Assembly: GCA_020846715.1 (NCBI GenBank)
Contig: JADLDK010000015.1
Coordinates: 1-41,658, forward strand
Length of the DNA stretch: 41,658 bases
Direction: 5' to 3'
Source: Armatimonadota bacterium
GTDB taxonomy: Bacteria > Armatimonadota > UBA5829 > DSUL01
Positions within the stretch are counted from its first letter, which is position 1. Each line of letters begins with the position of its first letter. The translations under genes were made by a program, and so were the position numbers. Shown piece by piece: positions 1 to 7,803 of the stretch. The notes beneath the pieces are model-generated. The model searched no databases, was not told where the DNA came from, and was given only the letters and a program-made list of their open reading frames with translations.

Positions 1-285
1 AACGCTGTCACTCACGCCTGTAAGGGGCAGGCGGTAGTGTCTTCAGACGGAGGCGGCACAATTCAGGTGCGAATCTGTGACTGCGGCAAGGGAATTGCGC
101 GCGAGTGCCTTCACCGGGCTACTCTTCAGCGCGGTTTCACGACGACTGGCACAATGGGACACGGGTTCTGGATTATGTTCAAGACCGCTGATCGCATCTG
201 GATGTGTACAGGACCACAGGGCACAACAGTAGTGATGGAGCAGGACCGTGTCGCTCCGCTGGCGCCCTGGCTGCAGGAGCTCTAG
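1..285 (+). CDS. HATPase_c-type ATPase (RsbW-like anti-sigma factor or histidine kinase), C-terminal part
   Basis: The reading frame is open from base 1, so the start lies outside the window. The visible end of the protein is the ATP-binding fold of the GHKL/HATPase_c family. The N-box appears as NAVTHA at the very edge, followed by the G1 box (DCGKGIA) and a G2-like GHGF. Such domains occur in anti-sigma factor kinases of the RsbW/SpoIIAB type and in sensor histidine kinases. The protein ends shortly after the ATP lid with no further domain, and the NAVTHA form of the N-box favours the RsbW-like group. It converges with the dehydrogenase gene on the other strand and the two stop regions overlap by four bases. 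Its partner cannot be told from here. Confidence 0.7.
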   Translation, partial: NAVTHACKGQAVVSSDGGGTIQVRICDCGKGIARECLHRATLQRGFTTTGTMGHGFWIMFKTADRIWMCTGPQGTTVVMEQDRVAPLAPWLQEL

Positions 286-1043
286 AACCCGATACTCACG
301 CCGCCGTCCACCGGCAGTGCGACACCCGTTAGAAAGCGGGCTGCCGGAGAGCTCAGATACACCGCAGCATACGCGACATCTTTTGCGTCACCCATTTTCC
401 CCAGTGGGGTGCGGCTCAGAATCTTCTCCCGCCGCTTTGGATCGCCGTTCAGAGCTCCGCGGCTCATGTCCGTCTCAATCCATCCCGGACAGATCGCATT
501 CACGCGCACACCTTCTGGCGACATCTCCGTTGCAAGCGCGCGTGTCAGGCCGAGCAGAGCGCCTTTTGCGGCAGTGTAGGCCGAAACTTGCGGAATCCCG
601 AACAGCGCCGCCATCGACAAAATCATGAGAATTGAGCCCTCACCACGCTCCATCATTCTGCGTCCGCACTCACGGCTGATCGCAAACGCGCCGTTGAGAT
701 GTGTCTGGAGCACCTGCGCGAACTCCGCGTCTGAAGTGTCCACAGCCTTCTTTTTGATATGAATACCAGCGTTGTTGACCAGAATGCTGAGCGGCCCGTG
801 CTGGCGTTCGATGTCTTCGATAAGCGGCCCGGTTGTGTCCAGTTGCGTGATATCGTGCCGCACGAAAAACGCGGAATCTCCTATCTCAGCGCAGGCCTGT
901 TTCAGCACGTCCTCCCGGCGGCCTGTTATCACAACGCGCGCGCCGGCTTCTGCCATGGCGCGCGACATGGCCAGGCCAAGCCCCGAGCCTCCTCCAGTAA
1001 TGAGCGCAAGCTGACCGTCCAGCCTGAAAAGATCACTCGACAA
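282..1043 (-). CDS. SDR-family oxidoreductase, probably hexuronate/mannonate pathway
   Basis: This is a classical short-chain dehydrogenase/reductase of about 253 residues, the usual length. It has the Rossmann glycine motif TGGGSGLGL near the N-terminus, NNAG in the middle, the catalytic YTAAK pair, and a C-terminal PVDGG typical of gluconate 5-dehydrogenase/3-oxoacyl reductase-like members. It directly follows mannonate dehydratase and overlaps its end, so an oxidoreductase making mannonate from fructuronate is the natural inference; the substrate is not visible in the sequence. Start: a TTG at 1043 sits about five bases after AAGGGGGA, a good ribosome binding site. A TTG at 1058 is also in frame but lies upstream of that site. 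Confidence 0.85.
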   Translation of the reverse strand: MSSDLFRLDGQLALITGGGSGLGLAMSRAMAEAGARVVITGRREDVLKQACAEIGDSAFFVRHDITQLDTTGPLIEDIERQHGPLSILVNNAGIHIKKKAVDTSDAEFAQVLQTHLNGAFAISRECGRRMMERGEGSILMILSMAALFGIPQVSAYTAAKGALLGLTRALATEMSPEGVRVNAICPGWIETDMSRGALNGDPKRREKILSRTPLGKMGDAKDVAYAAVYLSSPAARFLTGVALPVDGGVSIGF

Positions 1044-2127
1044 CTGTTCCCCCTTCAATCACTGCGAGAGCGGCTTTGATGTAGCCAAGAGCATAAGCCA
1101 TCCCCGCATGCCACGGCGCATCGCAGGTCATCTGCGGCGTGTGGTCTGGAATAATGACTCCCTCGTAGGAGTTGTTGTGCAGAATCCGCAGGGCGCGGAT
1201 CATGTCAACGTCTCCTTCGTCAATAAAAACCTCATGATAATTCGGGACTTTGCCCCGGATATTGCGCAGATGCACGTAAAAGATGCGCCCGCTTGCGCTG
1301 TAGCGATCGATGACGTCGTAAATGTCCCCGTCCGCCATCTCCGCCAGAGTGCCAATACAAAACTCCATTCCACTGTTGGCGCTCGGTTTGAGGTCTAACA
1401 GGCGCTGATACATCTGCGGTTGATAGACCAGCCGAGGGAGCCCGCGCAGTGTGGGCATGGGCGGGTCATCAGGATGCAGCGCCAGCCGGACTCCCGATTC
1501 TTCCGCAACCGGCACTACCGCGTCCAGAAAGTCTTTCAGTCGCCCCCAGAGCTCGTCATGCGAGATAGCGCGGACGTGTCCTTTTCGACCCTGCGGATCG
1601 AAAACTTCGCTGTCATAGACCATGTTCCAGATCATCCCACTCGGAACAGGCGTCTGTTGTGGTCCTTCATCTCCGAGAAATCCCACTGAGAGGGCCTCAC
1701 CGCGCGCATAGGGTCCTTCGACGTGCCCCCACACGCCAGCCAGACTGAAGTTGTAGCCCATAATCCCGATTCCGGCGCGCCCGATGTTTCGTATCAGCGT
1801 CTTGACGTTCTCCAACTGCTGCGCTTTGCGCGGTCCATCCAGCAGAACGTCATACCAATGGGCGGGGTCAAAGTTTTCGAGGGCTGCAAGCTCCAGCCCC
1901 TCTTCGTTCACAGCTTTGCGAAGATCCCGCAGCTCTTCGAAGCTCCACAGACGCTCTGGATCGCCGGCCTCACCCCAGCCAGCGTCGAAAGACTGCGCTG
2001 TGGGAATACGCGGCGTCTTAAAATAGTCGGTCATGTGCGCTACTATGTCCGTGGCGCCCGCCTGCTTTGCAAAGCGGAAGTTGTCTGCCGTCAGCATGTG
2101 ACGGTACAGCCCGAGTCCAGGTCTCAT
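1033..2127 (-). CDS. uxuA: D-mannonate dehydratase
   Basis: The 364-residue protein matches UxuA, which dehydrates D-mannonate to 2-keto-3-deoxy-D-gluconate in glucuronate catabolism. Family features visible are LHPDDPP in the middle (metal/substrate site), GMEFCIGTLAEM, FYVHLRNI, the DEGDVDM segment, IPDHTP, and the C-terminal YALGYIKA helix. Length is normal for the shorter non-enteric UxuA enzymes. The ATG at 2127 is preceded by GGAG at about 11 bases. The downstream SDR gene starts inside its last codons, so the two form a coupled pair. No kinase or aldolase of the pathway is adjacent, and no sugar-responsive regulator is seen. Confidence 0.93.
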   Translation of the reverse strand: MRPGLGLYRHMLTADNFRFAKQAGATDIVAHMTDYFKTPRIPTAQSFDAGWGEAGDPERLWSFEELRDLRKAVNEEGLELAALENFDPAHWYDVLLDGPRKAQQLENVKTLIRNIGRAGIGIMGYNFSLAGVWGHVEGPYARGEALSVGFLGDEGPQQTPVPSGMIWNMVYDSEVFDPQGRKGHVRAISHDELWGRLKDFLDAVVPVAEESGVRLALHPDDPPMPTLRGLPRLVYQPQMYQRLLDLKPSANSGMEFCIGTLAEMADGDIYDVIDRYSASGRIFYVHLRNIRGKVPNYHEVFIDEGDVDMIRALRILHNNSYEGVIIPDHTPQMTCDAPWHAGMAYALGYIKAALAVIEGGTVVE

Positions 2128-2441
2128 CCTGCTATCGTCTCCAAAAGGGCGGGGTAGTGTCCGATACGGCGAAAACGCTTCGTCCGCACAGCCAGAGCTC
2201 AGAGCCCGGCGGCCGGTCCTCAGGCTCCTGCGCCGTTGATTCCCTCTATAAGAGTACCAGATTCCGCGCGTTTTGAACAGGGTACACGTTTAACCAGTGC
2301 GCGCACTGCTCTGCAATCGCTCGACACGCGCTTTTTGCCTCTCAGGGTGTACGCTCTGAGATACAGCGCTTCAGCTTACAGGATCGCAACACGAGCGCAG
2401 GGAGTGCGCCATCAGGCGGTGAAAGGTATCCTGACAGCCCA
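2128..2441. other. Divergent intergenic region between uxuA and an ABC exporter gene
   Basis: This 314-base stretch separates two divergently transcribed genes and must hold both promoters. I see no convincing coding region. TATA-like sequence occurs near 2246-2252 and a TTGAAC near 2273, but neither pairs with a partner box at 16-19 bases. No strong inverted repeat that would suggest an operator was found. Confidence 0.5.
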
Positions 2442-4205
2442 GTGAAACAGCGCATCGACAGCAGGACGACTTCAAAAAAAGCTGCACTTCAGAGTATCCG
2501 GCGTTTGCTCCCGTATATTTTGTCCTACCGCGGGGCGATCGCAGTGGGTTTTTGTGTTCTGTTGGTGCAGATCGTGGTGGAGCTTTTTCCCCCGATCGTG
2601 TGGAAGTACGTCGTTGACGTGTTTCTGCGCACCGGCAGGGTTTCCCAGCTCATCGGCGCGCTGGTCGTGCTCGCAGTGGCTTATGCGCTGGGGGCGGGGC
2701 TCAACGGCGTTCGTCTCTACTTCCTCACAAAAGCCGCGCAGGGCTTCATCTACGACCTGCGGCGGGCCATCTACACCCAGCTTCAGGCACAGCCGCTCAG
2801 TTATTTTCAGAACAGGCGCACGGGGGATCTGCTCTCTCGCGTCGTCAGTGACGTTGACGCAGTTCAGGAGGTGCTGATCACCGGCGCGGACCTGGTGCTG
2901 GCAAGCGGCCTGCGCGTGGTCGGCGTTGCCGTGGTGTTCATCTGGCTGCAGCCCGTGCTGGGGCTGTTTACTGTTATGCCGATGGTAGCAGTCGCCGCTA
3001 CCATGGGCTACTATAACAGGATCGTCAAGCCCATCTACAGGCGCACACGCGATGAGCTTGGCGAAGTGACCGCCAAGCTCCAGGACAATCTCATGGGTAT
3101 CTCGGTCATCAAGTCCTTTGCCCGGGAAGACTATGAGGAAGAGCAGTTCGCGGATGCTGCGCGCGCCTACTATGACGCCAACATCGCGGGTATTGGCGTG
3201 CGTTCGCGCTACTATCCGGTTGTGCGCTTTGTCGCCAACACCGGGCAAATCGTTATGCTCGGACTTGGAGCGTGGATGATCCACATGGGTCGCTTCAGCA
3301 TAGGCGGGCTGGTCGCTTACCGGGGTTACGGGCGCTACTTCTACGGCCCGATAGACGATTTGATGAGCGTCAACGACATGGTGCAGCGCGCCTCCGCTGC
3401 CAGCGAGCGCATTTTTGAAGTGCTGGATCAGGCGCCGGCGGTTCAGGATCGCACGGATGCCATAGAGATGCCACCTATCCGGGGCGATGTTGAGTTCCGG
3501 GACGTGACATTCTCCTATGGCTCGCGAACCACCGTGCTAAGCTCTATCAATCTGAAGGTGCAGGCGGGGCAGACAGTTGGCTTTTTCGGCCCGAGCGGCA
3601 TCGGAAAAACGACTATGCTCAATCTGATCCCGCGCTTCTACGATCCTGCCAGGGGTGCGGTGTTCATTGACGGCATTGACGTGCGCGCTGTCACGCAGGT
3701 CTCCCTGCGCAAGCAGATCGGGATTGTTCAGCAGGAGACGTTCCTGTTCAACGGGACAATTATAGAAAATATCCGCTACGGACGCCTGGACGCGACGGAC
3801 GAGCAGGTGCGCCACGCGGCTCAGTTAGCCCATGCGGATGCGTTTATCTCGGCGCTTCCAGATGGCTATTTTACGGAGATCGGTGAGCGGGGCGCCAGGC
3901 TAAGTGGTGGCCAGAAGCAGCGGCTGTCCATCGCGCGCTGTTTTCTTGCGGATCCGGCCATCATGCTGATGGACGAGCCAACCTCCGCTGTTGAACCGGA
4001 CTCGGAGCGGGCGATAATAGAAGCTTTGCAGTCTCTGGCGCAGGGCCGCACAACCTTCATCGTCAGCCACCGCCTGAGTCTTCTGCGGCAGGCTGATCTG
4101 ATTGTCTCGCTGGTTGAGGGCAGAATCGAGCGCGTGGGGACCCATGAAGAGCTGCTGGCTGAGGGTGGAGCGTACGCGCGGGCGTGGCAGCTTTCGGAGG
4201 CGTGA
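2442..4205 (+). CDS. ABC transporter, fused permease-ATPase half-exporter (MsbA/LmrA type)
   Basis: This 587-residue protein has the standard half-exporter layout. A six-helix transmembrane domain occupies roughly residues 20-320 and a nucleotide-binding domain residues 345-585. The ATPase part shows Walker A GPSGIGKTT, the signature LSGGQ, Walker B IMLMDEP and the switch histidine in SHRLS. The D-loop reads SAVEPDS rather than the more common SALD. It should act as a homodimer exporting lipid, drug or peptide across the inner membrane; the substrate cannot be read from sequence. Start is GTG at 2442 with only a weak AAAGG site upstream. It is followed 22 bases later by a secreted phosphodiesterase, perhaps in one operon. 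Confidence 0.9.
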   Translation: MKQRIDSRTTSKKAALQSIRRLLPYILSYRGAIAVGFCVLLVQIVVELFPPIVWKYVVDVFLRTGRVSQLIGALVVLAVAYALGAGLNGVRLYFLTKAAQGFIYDLRRAIYTQLQAQPLSYFQNRRTGDLLSRVVSDVDAVQEVLITGADLVLASGLRVVGVAVVFIWLQPVLGLFTVMPMVAVAATMGYYNRIVKPIYRRTRDELGEVTAKLQDNLMGISVIKSFAREDYEEEQFADAARAYYDANIAGIGVRSRYYPVVRFVANTGQIVMLGLGAWMIHMGRFSIGGLVAYRGYGRYFYGPIDDLMSVNDMVQRASAASERIFEVLDQAPAVQDRTDAIEMPPIRGDVEFRDVTFSYGSRTTVLSSINLKVQAGQTVGFFGPSGIGKTTMLNLIPRFYDPARGAVFIDGIDVRAVTQVSLRKQIGIVQQETFLFNGTIIENIRYGRLDATDEQVRHAAQLAHADAFISALPDGYFTEIGERGARLSGGQKQRLSIARCFLADPAIMLMDEPTSAVEPDSERAIIEALQSLAQGRTTFIVSHRLSLLRQADLIVSLVEGRIERVGTHEELLAEGGAYARAWQLSEA

Positions 4206-4227
4206 AGCGACAGGAAGGTGTGCGGGA

Positions 4228-5055
4228 ATGAGCTGGTTGAGTCTTCTTTTGGTAGGTATCGCTGCTGTGTCACTGAGTGCTGGTGGCTCTGTTGAGCGTC
4301 CGGAGATCATCGCTCATCGAGGCGCGAGCCACGATGCGCCTGAGAACACGATTGCCGCCATAAAGCTGGCCTGGAAACAAAACGCGAACGCTGTGGAGAT
4401 TGACATCTGGCAAAGCGCGGACGGCCGCATACTTATCAGCCATGACCGGAGCACAAAGCGCATAACAGGGGTGGATATGGATATCCCTGAGACTTCCTCT
4501 GATGAACTGCGCAAACTTGACGCCGGGGCTTTCAAAGGAGAGGCGTTTCGCGGTGAAAAGCTGCCGTTTCTCGAAGAAGTAATTGATGCGCTACCGCCCC
4601 GCAAGAAACTCTATGTTGAGGTCAAGAGCGGGCCTGAGGTGTTGCCCGAGTTGAAAAAGACTATTGATTCCTCCCGGAAGCGCAAGCAGATTGTCATCAT
4701 TGGCTTTGACCTGCAGACAATGACACGCGCAAAGAAACTCCTGCCCCAAACGCCGGTCTTCTGGCTCAGAGGAGCGGTCAAAGACGCTTCTTCGGGCAAA
4801 GTTGTCCCGTTTGGAGAGGAGGTTGTGCGCCAGACCCGGGAAAACGGACTTGACGGGGTGGATTTGCAGAGTCCAGGTATCAGCGCTGACACAGTGCGGA
4901 TCGCGCAGGCTTCGGGTCTGAATGTGGTTGCGTGGACAGTGGACGATCCACAGGAAGCGCTGCGCCTGTCGGAGATTGGCGTCAAAGGCATCACAACCAA
5001 CCGCCCTGCGCTGCTTCTGAAGGCGCTGGCAGAGGCGACTTCTGCGCGTCCGTGA
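4228..5055 (+). CDS. Secreted glycerophosphodiester phosphodiesterase
   Basis: The GDPD fold hydrolyses glycerophosphodiesters to glycerol-3-phosphate and an alcohol. The protein has the diagnostic HRGA near residue 30, the metal-binding glutamate/aspartate in VEIDIW, and a catalytic HD about 15 residues later. The end (AWTVDDP, GITTNRP) is also typical. An N-terminal hydrophobic stretch (MSWLSLLLVGIAAVSLSAGG) looks like a signal peptide, so the enzyme is likely exported. ATG at 4228 is preceded by AGGAAGG at nine bases. A longer in-frame opening exists upstream but would overlap the ABC gene and bury the signal peptide. The protein is 275 residues, normal for the family. Confidence 0.9.
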   Translation: MSWLSLLLVGIAAVSLSAGGSVERPEIIAHRGASHDAPENTIAAIKLAWKQNANAVEIDIWQSADGRILISHDRSTKRITGVDMDIPETSSDELRKLDAGAFKGEAFRGEKLPFLEEVIDALPPRKKLYVEVKSGPEVLPELKKTIDSSRKRKQIVIIGFDLQTMTRAKKLLPQTPVFWLRGAVKDASSGKVVPFGEEVVRQTRENGLDGVDLQSPGISADTVRIAQASGLNVVAWTVDDPQEALRLSEIGVKGITTNRPALLLKALAEATSARP

Positions 5056-5073
5056 TTTTGGAGGAGCCCACCG

Positions 5074-5127
5074 TTGGACCTGGCAAAGGCCGCGCTGGTA
5101 GCGGCTGGCAGCGCGCGTGAAAAATAG
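5074..5127 (+). other. Possible 17-codon leader ORF coupled to ccmA
   Basis: A very strong ribosome binding site (GGAGGAG at 5060-5066) is followed at a proper distance by TTG at 5074, opening a 17-codon frame that ends with TAG at 5125-5127. The GTG start of ccmA at 5117 lies inside the end of this frame, in another register. ccmA itself has no good Shine-Dalgarno sequence close to its start, so ribosomes finishing the short frame could restart on ccmA. Expression of the peptide is unproven. The GGAGGAG could instead belong to a longer ccmA start that I cannot find in frame. Confidence 0.3.
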
Positions 5128-5773
5128 CGCACTATCTCATTCGGGCGAAGCGCAGGTGCGCCTGGTCGCTGAGGGTCTCGGACGCAGCTTTGGCGCCCGG
5201 CGCGTTTTGCGCGATGTGTCCTTTGAGCTTGGCGCCGGTGAAGTGGTGGCGATCTGCGGGGCGAACGGCTCCGGCAAATCTACTTTGATCCGGATGCTGG
5301 CCGGGCTGCTGATGCCTTCAGCTGGCCAGACATGGCTGGAGATTGCGGGAAGGTGGCTGGGCGCGCAGGAACGCCGGAGCGCTTCGGCGCTTGCTGCGCC
5401 GGGTATTCAACCGTATCTGCATCTGAGCTTTACAGAGAACCTCCAGTTTTTCACGCAGGGCCGGGGACAGAGCTGCAATGCTGAAGAGCTGGCCGAGCTG
5501 GTAGGTCTCTCGGGCAGGCAAAGCGACCTGGTCGAGTCGTATTCGAGTGGCATGGTTCAGCGAGTGCGCCTGGCGCTGGCACTCAGCGCGGAGCCTGTGG
5601 CCTTGTTTCTGGATGAACCGACGCAGTTTCTGGACGCCTCCGGGCGTGATATTGTCGCAGAGATTGTGCGCAGACAGCGGCTTCGCGGGCTGACTGTCAT
5701 CGCGACGAACGATGAGTTTGACGCTTCACTGGCGGACCGGACGCTTACACTGACAACGGGCAGGCCCACTTGA
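5117..5773 (+). CDS. ccmA: Heme exporter ATP-binding protein CcmA
   Basis: CcmA is the ATPase of the CcmAB complex, which releases heme-loaded CcmE from CcmC for cytochrome c maturation. The 218-residue protein is a compact ABC ATPase with Walker A GANGSGKST, a degenerate signature YSSGMVQRV as commonly seen in CcmA, Walker B VALFLDEP and a divergent switch region (ATND in place of a clear histidine). It starts with GTG at 5117 and overlaps ccmB by four bases, followed in order by ccmC, D, E and F. Gene order is the main support for CcmA over other small ABC ATPases. Confidence 0.88.
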   Translation: MKNSALSHSGEAQVRLVAEGLGRSFGARRVLRDVSFELGAGEVVAICGANGSGKSTLIRMLAGLLMPSAGQTWLEIAGRWLGAQERRSASALAAPGIQPYLHLSFTENLQFFTQGRGQSCNAEELAELVGLSGRQSDLVESYSSGMVQRVRLALALSAEPVALFLDEPTQFLDASGRDIVAEIVRRQRLRGLTVIATNDEFDASLADRTLTLTTGRPT

Positions 5774-6444
5774 GGAGTGTCGTCCGCGGGGCGTGGGCTG
5801 TGCTTCTCAAAGATTTCCGCAGCGAGTTTCGCACGCGCTACGCTTTGAGCGCCATTGCGCTGTTCGCTCTAACCTCGATAGCGGCTCTGAGCTTTGTACT
5901 GCGCGGACAGGCGATGCAGCCCGAGGAGTCTGCCGGGCTCTCGTGGATAATCGTCTTTTTCGCTGCGGTTACGGGGCTGGCGCGTCCGTTTGTGCAGGAA
6001 GCGGAAAGTGGCACAGAGCTGCTGTTGCGTCAGGCGGCGACGTCAGAAGCTGTGTGGCTGGGAAAGTTTCTGTTCAGTCTGGTCTTGATGCTGGGGCTGG
6101 AGGCTATCATCTTTCCTGTGTACAGCGCGCTGATGAACGCTCCAGTCGTGCGCGTGTGGTACCTGGCCCTAGTGGCGGCGCTTGGGGCGGTGTGCCTGTC
6201 TGCGGCGACCACCCTGATTGCGGCTCTGGTGTGCAAGGCGCGCGCCCGGGCTACTGTGTTTGCTGTGGCCGCGCTGCCCGTTATGCTGCCGGCGCTGGTT
6301 TTTCTGGTTCAGGCGTCTGGCTCTGCCTTTGGCGCTGGGGATGCGGGCGGTGAGTCAGCTTCGGCGCTTCGTCTGGTGGTCAGCTACAGCGGCATCCTGA
6401 TAGTCTTATCCTGGCTGCTCTTTCCGCTGGTGTGGGAAGAATAG
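5770..6444 (+). CDS. ccmB: Heme exporter membrane protein CcmB
   Basis: This 224-residue membrane protein has about six hydrophobic segments, and the early cytoplasmic DFRSEFRTRYA is typical of CcmB. CcmB is the permease partner of CcmA. The start codon is TTG at 5770, overlapping the ccmA stop as TTGA, so translation is probably coupled. Central segments near residues 40-65 and 95-120 and a C-terminal hydrophobic stretch ending in LLFPLVWEE fit the family's length and topology. Confidence 0.88.
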   Translation: MRSVVRGAWAVLLKDFRSEFRTRYALSAIALFALTSIAALSFVLRGQAMQPEESAGLSWIIVFFAAVTGLARPFVQEAESGTELLLRQAATSEAVWLGKFLFSLVLMLGLEAIIFPVYSALMNAPVVRVWYLALVAALGAVCLSAATTLIAALVCKARARATVFAVAALPVMLPALVFLVQASGSAFGAGDAGGESASALRLVVSYSGILIVLSWLLFPLVWEE

Positions 6445-6473
6445 GTGCGCAGGCCTCAGAAAGAATAGAAAAT

Positions 6474-7208
6474 ATGAGGATAGTTCTCGGAGTCTGGATG
6501 GTGATGGTTATCATCGGGGCGTTTCTGTTGACGCCCGCGATGCAGGGGCTCGGTGAAGCGGGCCGCATTCTCTACTTTCACGTCCCCTGCGCGTGGGTCA
6601 GCACGGTGGCGTATCTGGTGGCGGCGTACGGGGGGGTGCGCTATCTGGCGACTCGCAACCTGGATTTCGACCGTCAGTCCGCTGCAGCAGCTCAGATTGG
6701 GCTCTTGTTCACTGTGCTTGCGACTGCCAGCGGCGCGGTCTGGGCGCAGATCGCGTGGGGAAAGTGGTGGAACTGGGACCCGCGCCAGACGTTCATTGCA
6801 ATGGTGATGCTGTTGTACGGGGCTTACTTCGCGCTGAGGCTGTCAATTGATCAGATTGATCAGAGGGCTGTTGTTTCTTCCGCCTATGTGACTTTTGCGC
6901 TGGTTGCTGCCGTCTTTCTTATGTTCATTGCCATTCGTCTGCCGCACACCAGCACTTTGCACCCTTCGCCAGTGCTTCCGACACAGGCTGACCAGGACGA
7001 GGATTCGCCAAGCCTGAAGGGTGGAATGGAGCCGGACATGCGCATCGTCCTGATGTCGTCTCTGGCTGGCTTTACCGGCCTGGCGTACTGGATGTGGCGC
7101 GTACAGGTGAGGGTGGATCGTCTGGCGGCTGATCTGGCGCCGGCGCAGGAAGCGGCGTCACTGGAGGGCGCGACCACGGCTCATCCGGCGTCTGGCGCAG
7201 ATGCGTAA
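6474..7208 (+). CDS. ccmC: Heme transporter/lyase component CcmC
   Basis: CcmC attaches heme to CcmE on the outer face of the membrane. The tryptophan-rich heme-handling motif is clear as WGKWWNWDPRQT in the middle of the protein, flanked by several membrane helices. A histidine near the start (YFHVPCAW) and another after the motif (LPHTSTLHP) sit where the external heme-ligand histidines are expected. I chose the ATG at 6474 because it gives a normal CcmC N-terminus; an in-frame GTG at 6432 would overlap ccmB. The last 40 residues are an Ala-rich extension without a clear role. About 100 untranslated bases separate it from ccmD. Confidence 0.92.
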   Translation: MRIVLGVWMVMVIIGAFLLTPAMQGLGEAGRILYFHVPCAWVSTVAYLVAAYGGVRYLATRNLDFDRQSAAAAQIGLLFTVLATASGAVWAQIAWGKWWNWDPRQTFIAMVMLLYGAYFALRLSIDQIDQRAVVSSAYVTFALVAAVFLMFIAIRLPHTSTLHPSPVLPTQADQDEDSPSLKGGMEPDMRIVLMSSLAGFTGLAYWMWRVQVRVDRLAADLAPAQEAASLEGATTAHPASGADA

Positions 7209-7309
7209 ATCCCTGCCGGGGGAGGCTGAGCGACTCACGGCCGCTTGCAGGTTCGGTTCTGAAGTATCATAACAGAAGCTGAAGGCGAGCAAGAGAGAGT
7301 ACAATACGT

Positions 7310-7420
7310 ATGAGCAACGTCACAGGACTGTGTATAGCTACGTTACTGATCTGGGGTGGGATCTTCGCCTATCTCTGGAGTATTGAGCGCAGACTGTCAC
7401 GGATAGAGAAGAAGAAATGA
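7310..7420 (+). CDS. ccmD: CcmD-like small membrane protein (36 residues)
   Basis: ATG at 7310 follows a GAGAGAG site and encodes 36 residues ending in TGA at 7418-7420, overlapping the ccmE ATG by four bases. The peptide has one hydrophobic helix with WGGIFAYLWSIERR and a basic tail (RLSRIEKKK). This matches the CcmD pattern of a single helix followed by a charged cytoplasmic end. CcmD helps release holo-CcmE from CcmC in System I. Position between ccmC and ccmE supports the call. It is short enough to be missed by automatic annotation. Confidence 0.8.
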   Translation: MSNVTGLCIATLLIWGGIFAYLWSIERRLSRIEKKK

Positions 7421-7803
7421 AGCGAGCTTATTTTGTCGGAGTCATTCTGATGGTTGCGTTTGCAGCGCTGGGCGCCACGCAGTTTCGCAGCACCGTTCGA
7501 ACCTACGTGAGCTTCCAGGAGGCGCGGTCGCTTGGACGGGCCGTCCAGGTGAAGGGCGCCATCGACAAGGCTTCCGTGCATCTGGACAAGGCGCACAGCA
7601 ATCTGAACTTCGACATCACCGATCCAAAGGGCGATCGCCTGGCGGTGGTCTATCGAGGAACCGTCCCCGGCAATTTTGACCAGGCCTCGCACGTCGTTGT
7701 AATCGGTCAGTATCACGACAAAATCTTTCAGGCTTCTGATCTGCTGATCAAGTGTCCGTCCAAGTACCAGGGACAGACTGAAGGCGGGCACGCAGGCTCA
7801 TGA
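7417..7803 (+). CDS. ccmE: Heme chaperone CcmE, Cys-type (C-x3-Y) variant
   Basis: CcmE carries heme from CcmC to CcmF. The 128-residue protein has an N-terminal anchor (about residues 4-20), then the OB-fold with VKGAI, FDITD and VVYRGTVPGNF, all typical. In the standard protein heme is bound covalently by a histidine in an H-x3-Y motif. Here the same place reads LLIKCPSKYQ, so Cys113 replaces the histidine and Tyr117 is kept. This C-x3-Y form is known from Desulfovibrio and archaea in systems lacking CcmG and CcmH (System I*). It overlaps ccmD and ccmF by four bases each. Confidence 0.92.
   Translation: MKRAYFVGVILMVAFAALGATQFRSTVRTYVSFQEARSLGRAVQVKGAIDKASVHLDKAHSNLNFDITDPKGDRLAVVYRGTVPGNFDQASHVVVIGQYHDKIFQASDLLIKCPSKYQGQTEGGHAGS

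Noticed and set aside
2472..3284. Long minus-strand open frame (270 codons) inside the ABC transporter gene
   Set aside because: It lies fully opposite a strongly conserved gene, its translation is His/Asp/Arg-rich without family features, and it has no ribosome site.
4102..4227. Longer N-terminus for the glycerophosphodiesterase
   Set aside because: It would overlap the ABC gene by about 100 bases and hide the signal peptide; the ATG at 4228 has a good ribosome site.
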